Shown here: in pieces, positions 23,212 through 33,569 of the stretch
How the letters are laid out: each line of letters opens with the position of its first letter
Numbering within the stretch: the first letter of the stretch is position 1
DNA from: Sipunculus nudus
Lineage: Eukaryota; Annelida; Sipuncula; Golfingiida; Sipunculidae
NCBI GenBank assembly: GCA_026874595.1
Contig: CM049321.1
Coordinates: 20,120,979-20,184,978, forward strand
Direction: 5' to 3'
DNA length: 64,000 nucleotides
Position numbers and translations under genes: made by a program
Notes under the pieces: generated by a model
Told to the model about the DNA's origin: nothing
The model's database searches: none
Seen by the model: only the letters and a program-made list of their open reading frames with translations

Positions 23212-24754
23212 TCCTTTATATGCATGGTGTTATGGATAAAACTCTAATTGAAGCCGAGAGGTTGGCCGGAGAATTTTCGAAGAATTTGATATGTTAAATA
23301 AAATCATTTTTATATGAAAATATATATTATGCTGAACATTGCCATTTAAAGTTGCCCTCCGCGCCCGTGAGTCCGCCAGTAAAGGAACCTGTTATAATGT
23401 TTTCCAGTGATACAGTCACTGCGTTCAGTCAGTGTGTTAAACCCGGATCCCACTCCGGATCCCGGAACCCAAGAAAAATTTGTAATTCTTAAACTCTCAT
23501 GGTAATTTGTCCAGATATTTTAGCATAATCGTATCTAAAGACATATTTTATATTATGTTTGGTTAAAACATAAAAAATAGTCTGTATTGCAACATAATTT
23601 GATAAAAAAAAAACACTTACGGACCCTGGGGCACGGACCTCACGGATTACACGGACCCCGTTTTCTCGTTGTTTTACCATTTCTTTGGTACATACATGTA
23701 TTTGACATCACGTTTAGCCATGACACATTTGTGATTTATTATTAGTATCTTTATTTTTACATTTCTGTCTCAGTTTTTATTCATAATTTTATATTTGCTA
23801 TTTATTTCATTTGTGTAGCGTTTTAAAAAATATTAAAATTTAAAACATTTACAAAATCATTATTTTGGAACCTGTAGTTGCTTGAAATGCAAGTAATCAA
23901 CAATTCCTTTCGGTATTTATATTATTGCCAACTCTAAAATTGCATGGTTGTTATGAACGGAGCACGAAACCTGATGTTATGTGGAAGTGCTCTGATATAT
24001 CAGTCTCAGGTCCGCTCAACTGTTAGTGCACTTCAAATTAAATCTCCCCCCTGGGTCCGCACTAATATATTTTCATTTAAAATAACAAATATTATATTTA
24101 CTTTTTAGTGTGTGACATGAGTGCTATTTTTGTCCTCTTTTAGTCATAATTAAAAATATGAGCGGTGGTTACTGGGGTCCGTCAAAATTGAACAGTCGGC
24201 AAATTCAAGTAAATGAGGTCCGTCTTCATCGAAATATTTTTTGTAATTATAAATCTTTCAGTGAATCGGTCATTTACAAATGTGCAACATTTAGGGACTT
24301 TGCTCTGTCCTTACATCAACAATAGTGGTGTTTTTATCGGTATAAATAATGGAAAATGAGGAAATAGGTTTATGGGGTCCGTGGATCGTGGGGTTCGGTT
24401 TTACGCACTACCCTGCATTCACTACCGCTCGGAAAATTTTCATTCTTTGAAAGATCCCCCTTTTGAGCATTTTCCTCACGCGAGATCTCCTTGTGCACAA
24501 TAGACCTTTTCGCTGCGTGGAGGTTGCTTTTTGAGAAGGGATCACCAATGGGGATTATTTCGGGCCGGTCACCGCAAATTTAAGAAAATCCCAGATAGGG
24601 CCCCCGGAGAAAAACTCTGTCCCGCCATCAAACACTCTGTGGCCATTGTGTTACCAGGCCCGAAGACACAAAGAAAAGAGGCGCCCGCGGGGAGCAAATA
24701 TTAAAATTATTAATTATGCACGTAATACGCAAATATTGCAAATAAAAATGGGTG
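23212..24754. other. Unassigned stretch with scattered GGGGTCCGT motifs
   Basis: No gene. The words ggtccg or ggaccc recur near 23630, 24010, 24050, 24175, 24220 and 24375, often as ggggtccgt. They are too irregular for a simple tandem repeat. This may be a decayed larger element between the two Helitron ends. Confidence 0.35.
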
Positions 24755-24870
24755 GAATCTCTTCGGACAAACCCTGAGCATATGTATGTCAGAAATCACG
24801 GCAAACCGTACGGTAGTATCAGAGGAGATACGGAAAATCACAAAAATCGCCTTACGCTATTAATATATAA
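24755..24870 (-). mobile_element. Helitron 5' end, relative of the 22901-23211 copy
   Basis: On the minus strand, ATATATTAATAGCGTAA at the start and GGTTTGCCGTGATTTCTGAC, then TTTGTCCGAAGA, match the first 120 bases of the intact Helitron. The terminal TC has changed to TT, and no CTAG hairpin end was found to the left, so only the 5' part is recognised. Confidence 0.7.
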
Positions 24871-24879
24871 ATAAATAGT

Positions 24880-25356
24880 CCTAATTAAAATATGTAGGAA
24901 ACGAAAACAAGTGTAAAATTAAGTATAGGGAAAGCATTGTTTATTTCACATCGAACCCTTAAATAATTAATGACTCGGTTTTCGAGATGTTTATGTAGAA
25001 AATTGGGATGTCACAGAAAGAGATCGGCGGTTTCCTGGTACTAAATCTGTACAGCATTGATATGCATTCATTTAGCAATTAGGCATGGACTGGTAAAGTG
25101 ACACTAAAATCTATGAGGAAAATGGGTCGCTATTAAGGTGTTGACTTTAAAGACAGTAAAAATATGCGGAGCAGCCAGGGGGCAAGAAATACCGAGATTA
25201 ATAGCTTCTTGTTTTAGGTCGAAAATGTATATCATGCAAGACATATGACGAAAAAAATTAGCAGTCTGTTTTAAAACACGTTACTCTTCATGTAACTAGT
25301 GTGATAATGTGTTGTTAGTTATCTGTCCTCACTTACAAATGTAAAACTAAAATAAA
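24880..25356. repeat. Duplicon segment, right copy
   Basis: Matches the units at 8750-9320 and 9321-9790. The shared anchor gtcacagaaagagatcgg is at about 25012. Only one unit is present here, against two in the left block. Confidence 0.7.
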
Positions 25357-25650
25357 CTAGAAATTTGCACTCAGAGGGTGCAGACCTTCGCCAAGACATT
25401 TCATTAGCCAAATATGGCATTTTCAGAAGTGCAGCATTTACCTTTTTAAATATTCTGGATCCAGAAGGTGATCCGGATCACCCCTAAAATTAAATCAACT
25501 GTTCCTATTACCGTATCCGAGCTTACCTGAAAGTAAGTACACCAAATCCGTTAATAACTGTTGAGCAATATTGGTAACAGACAAACAGACAGAAAACCAA
25601 AGCCGCCAAAAACATAACCTCCGCAGCTTGACGGAGGTAATTAAGAGGAA
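25357..25650 (-). mobile_element. Helitron-like repeat inserted in the right duplicon
   Basis: On the minus strand it ends with a hairpin (GCACCCTCTGAGTGC), then AAATTTCTAG at 25360-25357 followed by T, as Helitrons do. Near the other end is the inverted pair CCTCCG / CGGAGG. The middle holds ggatccagaaggtgatccgg and a run of cagacaaacagacag, wording I know from a repeat common in marine invertebrates. The paralogous site at about 9915-9930 lacks the insert. The 81-codon ORF is a shadow. Confidence 0.65.
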
Positions 25651-25659
25651 CTTAACTCG

Positions 25660-26703
25660 GAATTTGAGCATAACAAGGCTATGCCTTATTAGATATAGTA
25701 AATATCTATCAACAATGAAATGTACGCAAAACTGTTGCAAAATTTAATAATTATAATTAATAATTAATATTACTGCTTGCATTACTGCTTTTCATCTTTT
25801 GAACAGAACATATTCTAGATTATTATATGAAACCTGTATATCCATTTCAAATAATCCTGGAATGAAAATTTTAATGAATGTTTTCCTTCATCAGGTGAAA
25901 GTTATAGATTTTTACATTGTTTAGAACACAAAAGGTAAATATAAGCAAGGAAAACGGAAAATTGGGTAAGTTTACTCTAGTATCGGAGTTGCTGTTGAAT
26001 AGGAGAATTACAACATATAAAGAATGATATATTAATTTTAATCCTTCTGGGTCTACATATTTAGCATACAAAAGCGTACATCTAGGAGATATATTGGCCC
26101 TTTGGTTATGTTTCTAGATGATTCCGTTCTCCCAAGTTTTCCCACTTAGCGCTCTCAACCGGCACTGGATGACGAGTTTTAAAATGTTCATGGTTTCTGT
26201 GATCAGGGACTTTCACTATTAGTACCTGCGAGGGCTTAGCAATTTTACAGGTCTGATGACGACTACTGCAGGGCAAGAATAAAATCCTATGTACCATATA
26301 AAAGAGTTAATATTAAAGGTCAACATTAAAGTGTGCCAGCTTGCGTCATCAGTGGCTATTGTTTGATCCTAATGGTAGATCTGTTACAAAATCTACATTG
26401 CACTATCTATATGCTGATGCTGATTTAATAACAAGGATATTAAGGTATTCTCCTCAATATAAATTATATTAAGAAAGATGGTTCTTAAAGGTAATGCAAA
26501 TCATTTTACACTAACTGCTATAAGATAATCGGCTCAATTTGATGTAAGAAAATAATTTTCATGTACCTAAAATATATAAAGTGTTTAAAATATGATATAT
26601 GACACATTATGATCACTTGGGTTTACCCGATCACTTGGTGTAGGTCGCCACCTGTACTTGTTGAAAACGTTTATTCAGTTCAATGAAAAATTATACTTTA
26701 TCC
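25660..26703. repeat. Duplicon segment downstream of lectin locus B
   Basis: Aligns with 9965-10897, running without a break into the lectin terminal exon. No independent coding region; the ORFs at 25871-26071 and 26106-26297 are not kept open in the paralogous block. Confidence 0.7.
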
Positions 26704-26945
26704 TTATTTATGGGTGCCTTTGGTCTGCTCACAAATAGCTTGATTAAGTACTCTACAGTTTTCGTTTTTTCCCCATTGAAATGACCAAGGAACCAAGGCC
26801 ACACAGTTGTGATTAATCAGTGCCAAAAATTGGTCTGGTTGCCGGAATTGCCAATTTGTATAGACAATACCCACATCTGAACCCCATTTCCATTTCAGCC
26901 TGTCTTCTATATTGTTGCCTGATGTATAATAGAGACCATAGCTAC
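26704..26945 (-). CDS. C-type lectin-like locus B, orphan terminal exon
   Basis: Encodes the C-terminal half of a CTLD, closely similar to 10898-11136. The acceptor tatgtcttgcag is intact and entry is in phase 1: GSYGLYYTSGNN, KWKWGSD, YTNWQFRQPDQF, NHNC, WGKNENC, ICEQ, with the stop at 26704-26706. The QPD motif and three cysteines are kept. No N-terminal-half exon is found at the expected place (27370-27580 by homology to locus A) or anywhere up to locus C. The exon is therefore either a fragment or an alternative terminal exon for exons at 31394-32227, which end in the same phase. Confidence 0.75.
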
Positions 26946-27195
26946 CTGCAAGACATACATTGTTTTCGAGAAATACCATGAAATGAATAGCTAGATAATC
27001 AACGGCGTGAAACAGGTAAGAAGCGTCTCCTAATGTTATCGTCCTGTACCTTTCATTTATAACTAGGTACATAAAAAGTACATTGTGTTCAAGAAATTTT
27101 ATTAAATAAATAGTTAGATTATCAACTGCGTAAATCATGTGAAGAGCATCTCCATATGTTATCGACCTGTATCCTTCATTTATAACTAACTAAAT
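26946..27195. repeat. Two tandem units of intron sequence, about 120 bases each
   Basis: Unit 1 (about 26950-27075) and unit 2 (about 27080-27195) both read as ttgtnttcaagaaat, aatagntagattatcaac, gttatcgncctgta and ctttcatttataacta. Locus A has this intron piece once (11150-11270). The tandem doubling is specific to locus B. A 144-codon ORF runs through it into the exon, but the acceptor at 26946-26948 argues that it is intron. Confidence 0.75.
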
Positions 27196-27899
27196 AAAAA
27201 AATCCATGCAACTATCTACAATGTGAACGAAAACTATGCAATAGGTATAAACAGGACAAAAAGAAAGGGAAAATAAATTAAAATTACACATGCAGTTCTC
27301 AGTTATATTAAAGATAGAACGGTTACATATTCCCAACTATCTCTCCCGATGTAACAAATAAGTACACAATGTGTAAGTTAATTCATAGAAAATGTTCTTC
27401 TATTATTAATATAATGAGTCTTATTTTGCTTTACAAGAATAACAGGGATATATCTGATTATGAATCCGGTTACATCAAGCAATTTGATTATCAATTCGAG
27501 GTTGTGTTTCTTAAAGCGTATCTTTTAATAACATCCTTAAAAAAAACATTTAGATCAGTTAGATTTAATTTGAATAAACCACTTTTTGTAAATCATCGAA
27601 TTTTTTTCCTCAGTGTCTTTATATTTTATCTTTATATATTACCTGACCAATAATATGGCCCCTATTCAGCAGCAGTGTCAACACCCGGCCTTAGTGTTTC
27701 GTTCACAAGCAATGCAGGCAATTTACATGCTGTGTTAGGGGTGTCTCTGTTGTTTCTGATGAATCCCACGTTTCTGAAACGTCTAGAGCGTTGCAGTAGG
27801 GAACCCTTAATATTTTTTTTACAGTACGAGCTACCGAACAACTTAAAAATTTGAAATCTCCAAAAGCCTCAACCAGTGATGTCACACTGATAACTTAGA
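27196..27899. other. No gene seen; duplicon homology ends here
   Basis: Homology with the left block stops near 27195. The 94-codon plus-strand ORF at 27369-27653 is AT-rich and unrecognised. Confidence 0.4.
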
Positions 27900-28024
27900 G
27901 TTGTCAAATCGACAACTTTAGGGTTGTCAAATCGAAAACTTTAGGGTTGTCAAATCGACAACTTTAAGGTTGTCAAATCGACAACTTTAGGGTTGTCAAA
28001 TCGACAACTTTAGGGTTGTCAAAT
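27900..28024. repeat. 24-base minisatellite made of small palindromes
   Basis: Five to six copies of a 24-base unit, gttgtcaaatcgacaacttt plus aggg. Each unit contains GTTGTC-aaatc-GACAAC, a perfect 6-base stem with a 5-base loop. Copies differ by single bases (cgaaaac in one, taagg in another). The last unit breaks off at gtcaaatggg. Confidence 0.95.
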
Positions 28025-29439
28025 GGGTGTACCTAAATGGTTGTTCCATGCATGGAACTTGATAAACGTAGAGATGGGGGAGACAATGATACCTAGGTTT
28101 AACAACAGCTAAACAGTACACACGCATAAACCGCAAAACGTATAAGACAATTTGAAACAATGTAATACCTTGACGCAAGATAGATGCCAACTAACATTAT
28201 TTGAAGTCGCACCATAGATGTGATAGTTGTTGCACGAAACCATCGTTACGAGGTCTTTAATTTGAACTCACTGTACAGACATAACGAATAGCCATTATCA
28301 TTTCTACAAATATACTACCATCTATTGTCACTATCACACACATGCGAGTCCGTTGAAAGCAGCCTCGTTAATCGCCCTGGTGCATTTGCAGAATATATTG
28401 GGGTTTATTGAGCTATAATTAGCAAATAATCCCTATTTCTAGAAGTGTATATGTCTATTGCTATAAATATTTACGCGGCAGTCTTTCGTGTTCCACTTGT
28501 ACAGGCGGCAGCAGGCGTCATAACTCCTACAAAGCGCTTTATAACTCACCATATAAATGATATTTTTAAACGCCCTACGGACGTATGCCCACGTGGGAAA
28601 TAAACCGCACAAAATCGCACAAAAAATATAAAGGTAATATAACTTGGCTTGTTCCTCAAATAATTCCAAGGCTGTATTAGCCTTTTTTTCTACGGCTGGA
28701 ACTCCTTCGGTCCCCCGACGCGATCCGACCCAGTTTGAATATTGGTTTGTTTGACGGGGTATACTACTCACGCAATTGGGTTTGTCATTTGTAACCTCAC
28801 TAATTGTCAAAAGTATTTCGATGAAAAATTAATGAACCTTTTAGCGAGTTAACCTATGACAAGGATCATATGGCCGTTGACTCAGTTCGATTATAATTTT
28901 ATCAAACTTGGAAATGACTCAGGGGTTCACTTTTTCTTTCAAAGAGATTAATGCGAAGAGATATATTGTTGATAAAGACTTAAATTCTGTTTCTGTTGAG
29001 GGGTCACAATTTTGCCCAGACGGTCCTTGAGGGATCCCGAAAAATATACTTCTTGATCAATCGACAAACCAAATGAGTACAACCCCGACCAGTTCCTATA
29101 TCATTCTAATACTATGGTTTTCTTCACTTTCCAATGTGTCGTGAGGGTTCAAATTTCGCAACCTCGCCATCTTGATACTTTTATAGGGTTTGGACGGAAC
29201 ATTCTGGTTTCACAGATACTGTTAAAACATCCATGACATTTATAATGTCAATCATTGATTAAAGAGAATATGGAAGATGTGTTATTCTTTATTTTTCTAA
29301 TATCCACCTCTTGCCTTTCAACTTTCAACGATATTTATAAATAGATTACGTATATATGTAGCTCATTGAGTCTACTATAATTAGGACTATTCACCTGTGT
29401 TAATGGGGAGTCTGCTTCACAAAGGTATAATTATCGCGA
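28025..29439. other. No recognised gene; one unexplained 123-codon ORF
   Basis: The minus-strand ORF at 28439-28810 has a likely membrane segment (YYLYIFCAILCGLFPTWAYV) and several cysteines. It lacks a recognisable domain, and no splice partners were identified. It may be chance. Confidence 0.35.
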
Positions 29440-29780
29440 TTAATCCCCTTTCGCGAATATCTCAAATTTAAACAAGAAGCCAACCGGAGTATACATCAGT
29501 TGACAGCTCTTTCCAAGATAATGTACACAATTAATTTTATCACTTTTATCAGGACGTCTAAGTGATTGTTCACAGATCCCTGGATGCCGTTCTTTACAAT
29601 TTTCATTTCTCCATTGGAATGAAATATGTATCAGAAAGAGGCAATTATGACGAATCACTCCGAGGAAAACGTTTGGTTGCCGTATGTCCCAGTTTGTATA
29701 AACAAGGTCTTCACCTGACCCCCATTTCCATTTCAATTTGTTCTCTTTGTTGTTACCCGAGGTATAAAATCCATAGTAAG
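29440..29780 (-). CDS. C-type lectin-like locus C, terminal exon, acceptor apparently lost
   Basis: Encodes YGFYTSGNN, LKWKWGSG, YTNWDIRQPN, RHNC, WRNENC and ICEQ. This is the C-terminal half of a CTLD with all three expected cysteines. QPD of loci A and B is QPN here. The protein runs about 35 residues past ICE (RRPDKSDK onward), unlike A and B. Where A and B have cag|G before the exon, this copy has cttccttac|TATGG. The nearest upstream AG (about 29812) would bring in stops, so normal splicing looks impossible. One codon is also missing beside the gap. Either the exon is a recent pseudo-exon or a non-standard acceptor is used. Confidence 0.65.
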
Positions 29781-30544
29781 GAAGATAGAATTATTTATTC
29801 AGCCAACATAGCTTTAAAATACAGGTTATTGTTGTGCTGTTCATGCATTAAAATAAATGATGGCTAATGACATTAATAAAAATCAATATTTAAAAAAAAA
29901 ACATGAAATAAGATATGACAAGAGACTACAGGTTTTAAAACTAAAAATCTTTAAGTATTGTGCTAAAAATATCCTTGAAAAATAAATAGTTTTTATAGGT
30001 ATAAAAGGTGATGAATGTTGCTGTTCTAAAATGTCTCCGAGGTGGCAAAACATTATAACAATTATGCAGTAAGTACATCTCTGAGGATATATATATTGCC
30101 TTCTTATTGTACAAACCAGTAAAAACTAAAGCAACAAATATACTTTTTTAATACTTCTTTTGATTTGCTTAAGTTGATTAAATTTCATCACAGCTAGTCT
30201 TTTAAACCAGACTATCATATTAAAGCCGACAAAACTCTCAATACTGCGATACAAATGTGGAAACAAAATGAATATATGCAACTGAAAGAACAGGAAGAAT
30301 ATTAGAAATAGTAATTTGAGTCATTCATTTTAAAAGAAAAAATCCCTTGGATGCTCTAGAAAAAAAATATGGTATTTATTCTTAAGAAATAACTGTAGCC
30401 GAATACCAAGTATTGCATTATTACTTAAGCAACAACTTAAGCATAACGAATGTGATATGAAAATAGAAAAGTTGCGAAGAAAAATGGTGTATAATACTGA
30501 ATAACCGTCTGAGTTCTACGCTTGGGGATATTGGGAAGTTGTAA
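29781..30544. other. Intron-like sequence of locus C, no exon seen
   Basis: AT-rich, without a recognisable coding piece. Confidence 0.45.
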
Positions 30545-30660
30545 AGAGACTGCCCATGGAAGTTTGCTTTTCTTGCAAAGCGGTTGAAAGTCAGACATGG
30601 GTTCGAATCCGGGATCGGCCAAATATTTTCCCCGGATCAAAATGTTTACTTTACACCATT
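30545..30660 (+). mobile_element. Possible tRNA-derived SINE
   Basis: A perfect B box, gggttcgaatccggg, at about 30598-30612 is followed by atcggcc. The upstream part (gcaaagcggttgaaag) resembles a tRNA arm, but the A box is degenerate and no intact cloverleaf can be drawn, so this is not called a tRNA gene. Confidence 0.45.
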
Positions 30661-30794
30661 TGTTTCACTCTCTGAATGCATTCATTAAAACACATGGAAT
30701 CATTAAAGCAAGAGCGAAACTGGTGACTAAAAACCGGTTTCTAATTTCTCATTATTGTTTATACAAACTGCACTTTTTTCACCAAAAAGGATAA

Positions 30795-31393
30795 GTGATC
30801 CTTACTTTTCACACCGTGCGACCTTGCCTGTCGAACATTTTTTTTGTGATAAAGATAACCGATAATTACCTATCCTGCCGTATATTTGTCCACGGTACTT
30901 GTTTCTTTTTCCGTTATGACATTGACCGGCCTTGCTTGATCATCCCTGCATTCTTCGGTAAAGATAATCAGTGGTACTAACCTTTTCTTACTTATATTAG
31001 TAGTAGTACTTACTTTCTTACTTATATTTTCTCAAGGTGTTTGTTTTTCTTTCTATCTCGACACACTGATCGGTATTACCCCAAAGCTAAGTTATACTTA
31101 CCTTTCCTGACGTATATTTTATCAAAGTGTTTGTGACGACTCCTGCATTCAGTTAAGATTAAGATGAGTGATTCTTATATTTTTTGTATATATTTTTTAA
31201 GGTGTTTGTTTTCCGTCTCGAAACTGATCAGCCTTTCATGGTGACTTCTGCATTATCTCGTGATAAAGATAAATGATATTTACAGTACCTGTCTATAGTT
31301 TTAAGGTGCTTGTTTTCTTTTCCCGTCTTGACACTGACCAGCCTTGCCTGGTGACTACTACAACTTTCCGCGATTTGGATGAGAGATGCTTAC
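30795..31393 (-). repeat. Degenerate tandem array of a lectin exon fragment
   Basis: About six decayed copies of an approximately 110-base unit follow the real exon of locus C on its 3' side. On the plus strand each copy reads roughly as ttaccttncctg, gtatattttntcaaggtgnttgt, ttctttttccgtctcgacactgac, cagccttgcctggtga and ctcctgcattctt. That is the complement of the exon piece for ECRSHQASLVSIETEKEDKHLERIYA plus its splice donor. Copies start near 31270, 31160, 31085, 30985, 30865 and 30795. They carry stops and cannot encode the fold. Confidence 0.75.
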
Positions 31394-31594
31394 CTCTCCT
31401 GGCGTATATTCGTTCAAGATGCTTGTCTTCCTTTTCCGTCTCGATACTGACTAGACTTGCCTGATGACTCCTGCATTCTTCTGATGCCTCATGCCACGTT
31501 AAGGATTTTCGTGGTAACATATAGCAAGACCATCTACCTGGCGTCGTCTTCATATCAAAGAAGGGATTTGAAAAGTTGCCCTCGCATTTGAAAT
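31394..31594 (-). CDS. C-type lectin-like locus C, middle exon
   Basis: A 201-base exon between the acceptor cttctag (31598-31595) and the strong donor GAGAG|GTAAGC (31393-31388). Phase 1 at both ends. It encodes DFKCEGNFSNPF, WSCYMLPRKSLTWHEASEEC and ASLVSIETEKEDKHLERIYA. This is the first half of a CTLD, parallel to 11568-11774 at locus A with about half of the residues identical. The reading frame stays open past the donor, which is why an uninterrupted ORF reaches 31273; that tail is array sequence. It is the template of the decayed array next to it. Confidence 0.87.
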
Positions 31595-32037
31595 CTAGAA
31601 GAGGATTGAAACTCATCGGGTTAATGGAGGGAATACAGTATGATTAAATGTAAATAATAAAAAGAACTCAAGAATAGATAAAGTTCTTCTATAAATATGA
31701 GTAAATGCAAGTGTAACGCAGCGAGGTGAGTAATTATTTAACACCAAATTGCATGTAAGGTCATATTTTTATATATGTTAAAAATACACATGTCGATATA
31801 AAGTATTTTTGTCCAGATCAGCTGTTAGATCAGCTGTCTAACGACAAAGATATAAATTTTAGCTCAACCGATCCTTCTTGGATTGTGAATACTAATTAAC
31901 GATTCCCTTTCCAAATGAAATTTTTTGTCAAACATCTTTAAATTTGCCCGAATTTCTTACGGATCAAATCAACGTAAATAGCACCTATTGTAGCGCATAC
32001 GATGCATCTTTACACACAAATAAGAAAGATATCCAAC

Positions 32038-32227
32038 CCGTCTCTTTTTCAGGGCAAGTTAAGTTAATACCCATAAGGGTAGACATATCACGTGATAGCT
32101 TTTTGTTTTCACATATGATCTGCCAGCCTCCCTTGCAAACTGGTCTGAATTGGGAGCTTTTGTCTGCTTGTATAGCAGTCGTCGTATTCAGCATCTGCAA
32201 CAGGGAAACCCCTATTATGCAAATCAT
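32038..32227 (-). CDS. C-type lectin-like locus C, first exon with signal peptide
   Basis: Begins at the ATG at 32227 with MICIIGVSLLQML, a hydrophobic run that fits a short signal peptide, so the product would be secreted. It then gives VCKGGWQIICENKKLSRDMS and INLTC, matching the N-terminal exon of locus A. It ends ACGG|GTTGGAT at 32038, a weak donor, after 63 codons plus one base. This is phase 1, compatible with 31394-31594. A tgttgcag string inside (before the second Met) could be an acceptor instead, which would put the true start further upstream. Confidence 0.72.
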
Positions 32228-32489
32228 TTGAAATAATAAAAAGTAATTTGAGAACCTTTGCCAAACGTTTGATTAACTGAATCGAAAGATGGCGGTAAAA
32301 TTAGGGTCAATTTAATAGATGATTTTTAGCGTTTTAGTAGAATGCTATAATATGACGCCAAATATTAATTATTATCGCGATCACAATATAATATAAAACA
32401 CAGTTAAAATGAATGATGATTTTCTGGTCACAAGATATTATACGACTAACATATAATCGAGATACTTTGTACTTACATAATAGACAGAC
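32228..32489. other. Upstream of lectin locus C, nothing specific seen
   Basis: Would include the promoter of locus C. No clear TATA box at the usual distance. Confidence 0.35.
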
Positions 32490-32630
32490 GGCGGCCAGTG
32501 GGCACTTTTGGGCAGTCCCGTTTTTTCTTCTCTTTATTATGTTTAGCTAATGTGGGTACCTCTATAATCTGTAAAGTGGGCAGTTTTCCAGAGCTAATGT
32601 GGGCACTTCATGGATTTCGAGGTTGAACTA
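32490..32630. mobile_element. Terminal fragment of a pogo/Tigger-like element
   Basis: Holds gtgggcacttttgggcagtccc, then ctaatgtgggcac and gaggttgaactat. This is the same order as the end of the element at 33480-33572 and in the same orientation. It reads as a separate, diverged right end. Confidence 0.55.
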
Positions 32631-33061
32631 TGTCCTTAAAGCAACCTTGTAAGCCGTCTTTATAGCACTTTTAAAGTTAAAAGATAATATTAATTCTTAA
32701 TTATTTTATAACAATATTCATAAATTTTAATTATAACAATCAAAACAAATGAACCAAATTCAGAGGTGTACCAGTGAACATTGCATAATAATGATTATAC
32801 TTAACTCAAGACTTAGCTTGGGATGCATGCATACAATTAGATTAATATGCCTGCACCGGCTCAAGTCAGAGATCACCCCAGACTAGATGCCCCTGTGCTA
32901 ATTAATTTATATTTGTTTGTTTGGCTACTAAGAGTGGAAGGAAGCCCTGCTGACACAGCTTAATGTCCCTCTCACCCATTGCAGCTAGTCAGGTATATGC
33001 CCACCAGACCAGGGCAGTGTTTATTTAACAGTTGTTATACATAACAATTCATACTGTTTAA
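32631..33061. other. Interior of the pogo-like remnant or unique sequence, no gene
   Basis: No DDE transposase motif could be traced here. The boundary with the remnant to the right is not visible. Confidence 0.35.
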
Positions 33062-33569
33062 ATGGTGTTCCACCTGGACTCTCTAAAAGCAAATACAAAG
33101 CTACAATGTGCACTTTGCCCCAAACAATCTACAATCACAGACTTTTTCACCAAGTATAAGAATTGTGACAATTTAACACATTCATTCAAAGTGTATCACA
33201 CACTTTTAATGTTTAATGGATTTCCAGTGACTGGATTAATGTTTGTGTCTTACTTACTTGTCTACTTGATATAGAATGTTTTCTTAAGATGATATTATTT
33301 CGATTAGTGACGCACTGTCTTTGCTTTTTCACTTGTGTATTTTTTTTATCAGAAAAGGACTTGTTTTCAAAGAATATTTCATTAAGAATTATTACTTCCC
33401 ATGGTAATGCTAAATACCATATGCTGCTTTGCCATTTTGTACATATAAAATATATATAAAAAGCAATATATCGTACGAGGGGGCAGCACTCATTACCTCC
33501 ATAAAGTGGGCACCTCTATAAAGTGGGCACTTTGGTCCAGTCCCAAGGTTGCCCACATTATAGAGGTTC

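Noticed and set aside
27900-28024. TTTAGGG inside each minisatellite unit, suggesting telomere-like DNA
   Set aside because: The motif occurs once per 24-base unit and is not in tandem with itself. It is part of the longer repeat.
27900-28024. CRISPR-like array (regular short repeats)
   Set aside because: There are no spacers: the units are directly adjacent and nearly identical throughout. The context is also eukaryotic.
28439-28810. 123-codon minus-strand ORF with a membrane segment
   Set aside because: Unrecognised and without supporting signals; kept only as a note.
29765-29800. U12-type AC acceptor for the locus C terminal exon (cttccttac)
   Set aside because: The upstream donor (GTAAGC) is of the ordinary type, not ATATCC or a U12 GT form, so an AT-AC intron is not supported.
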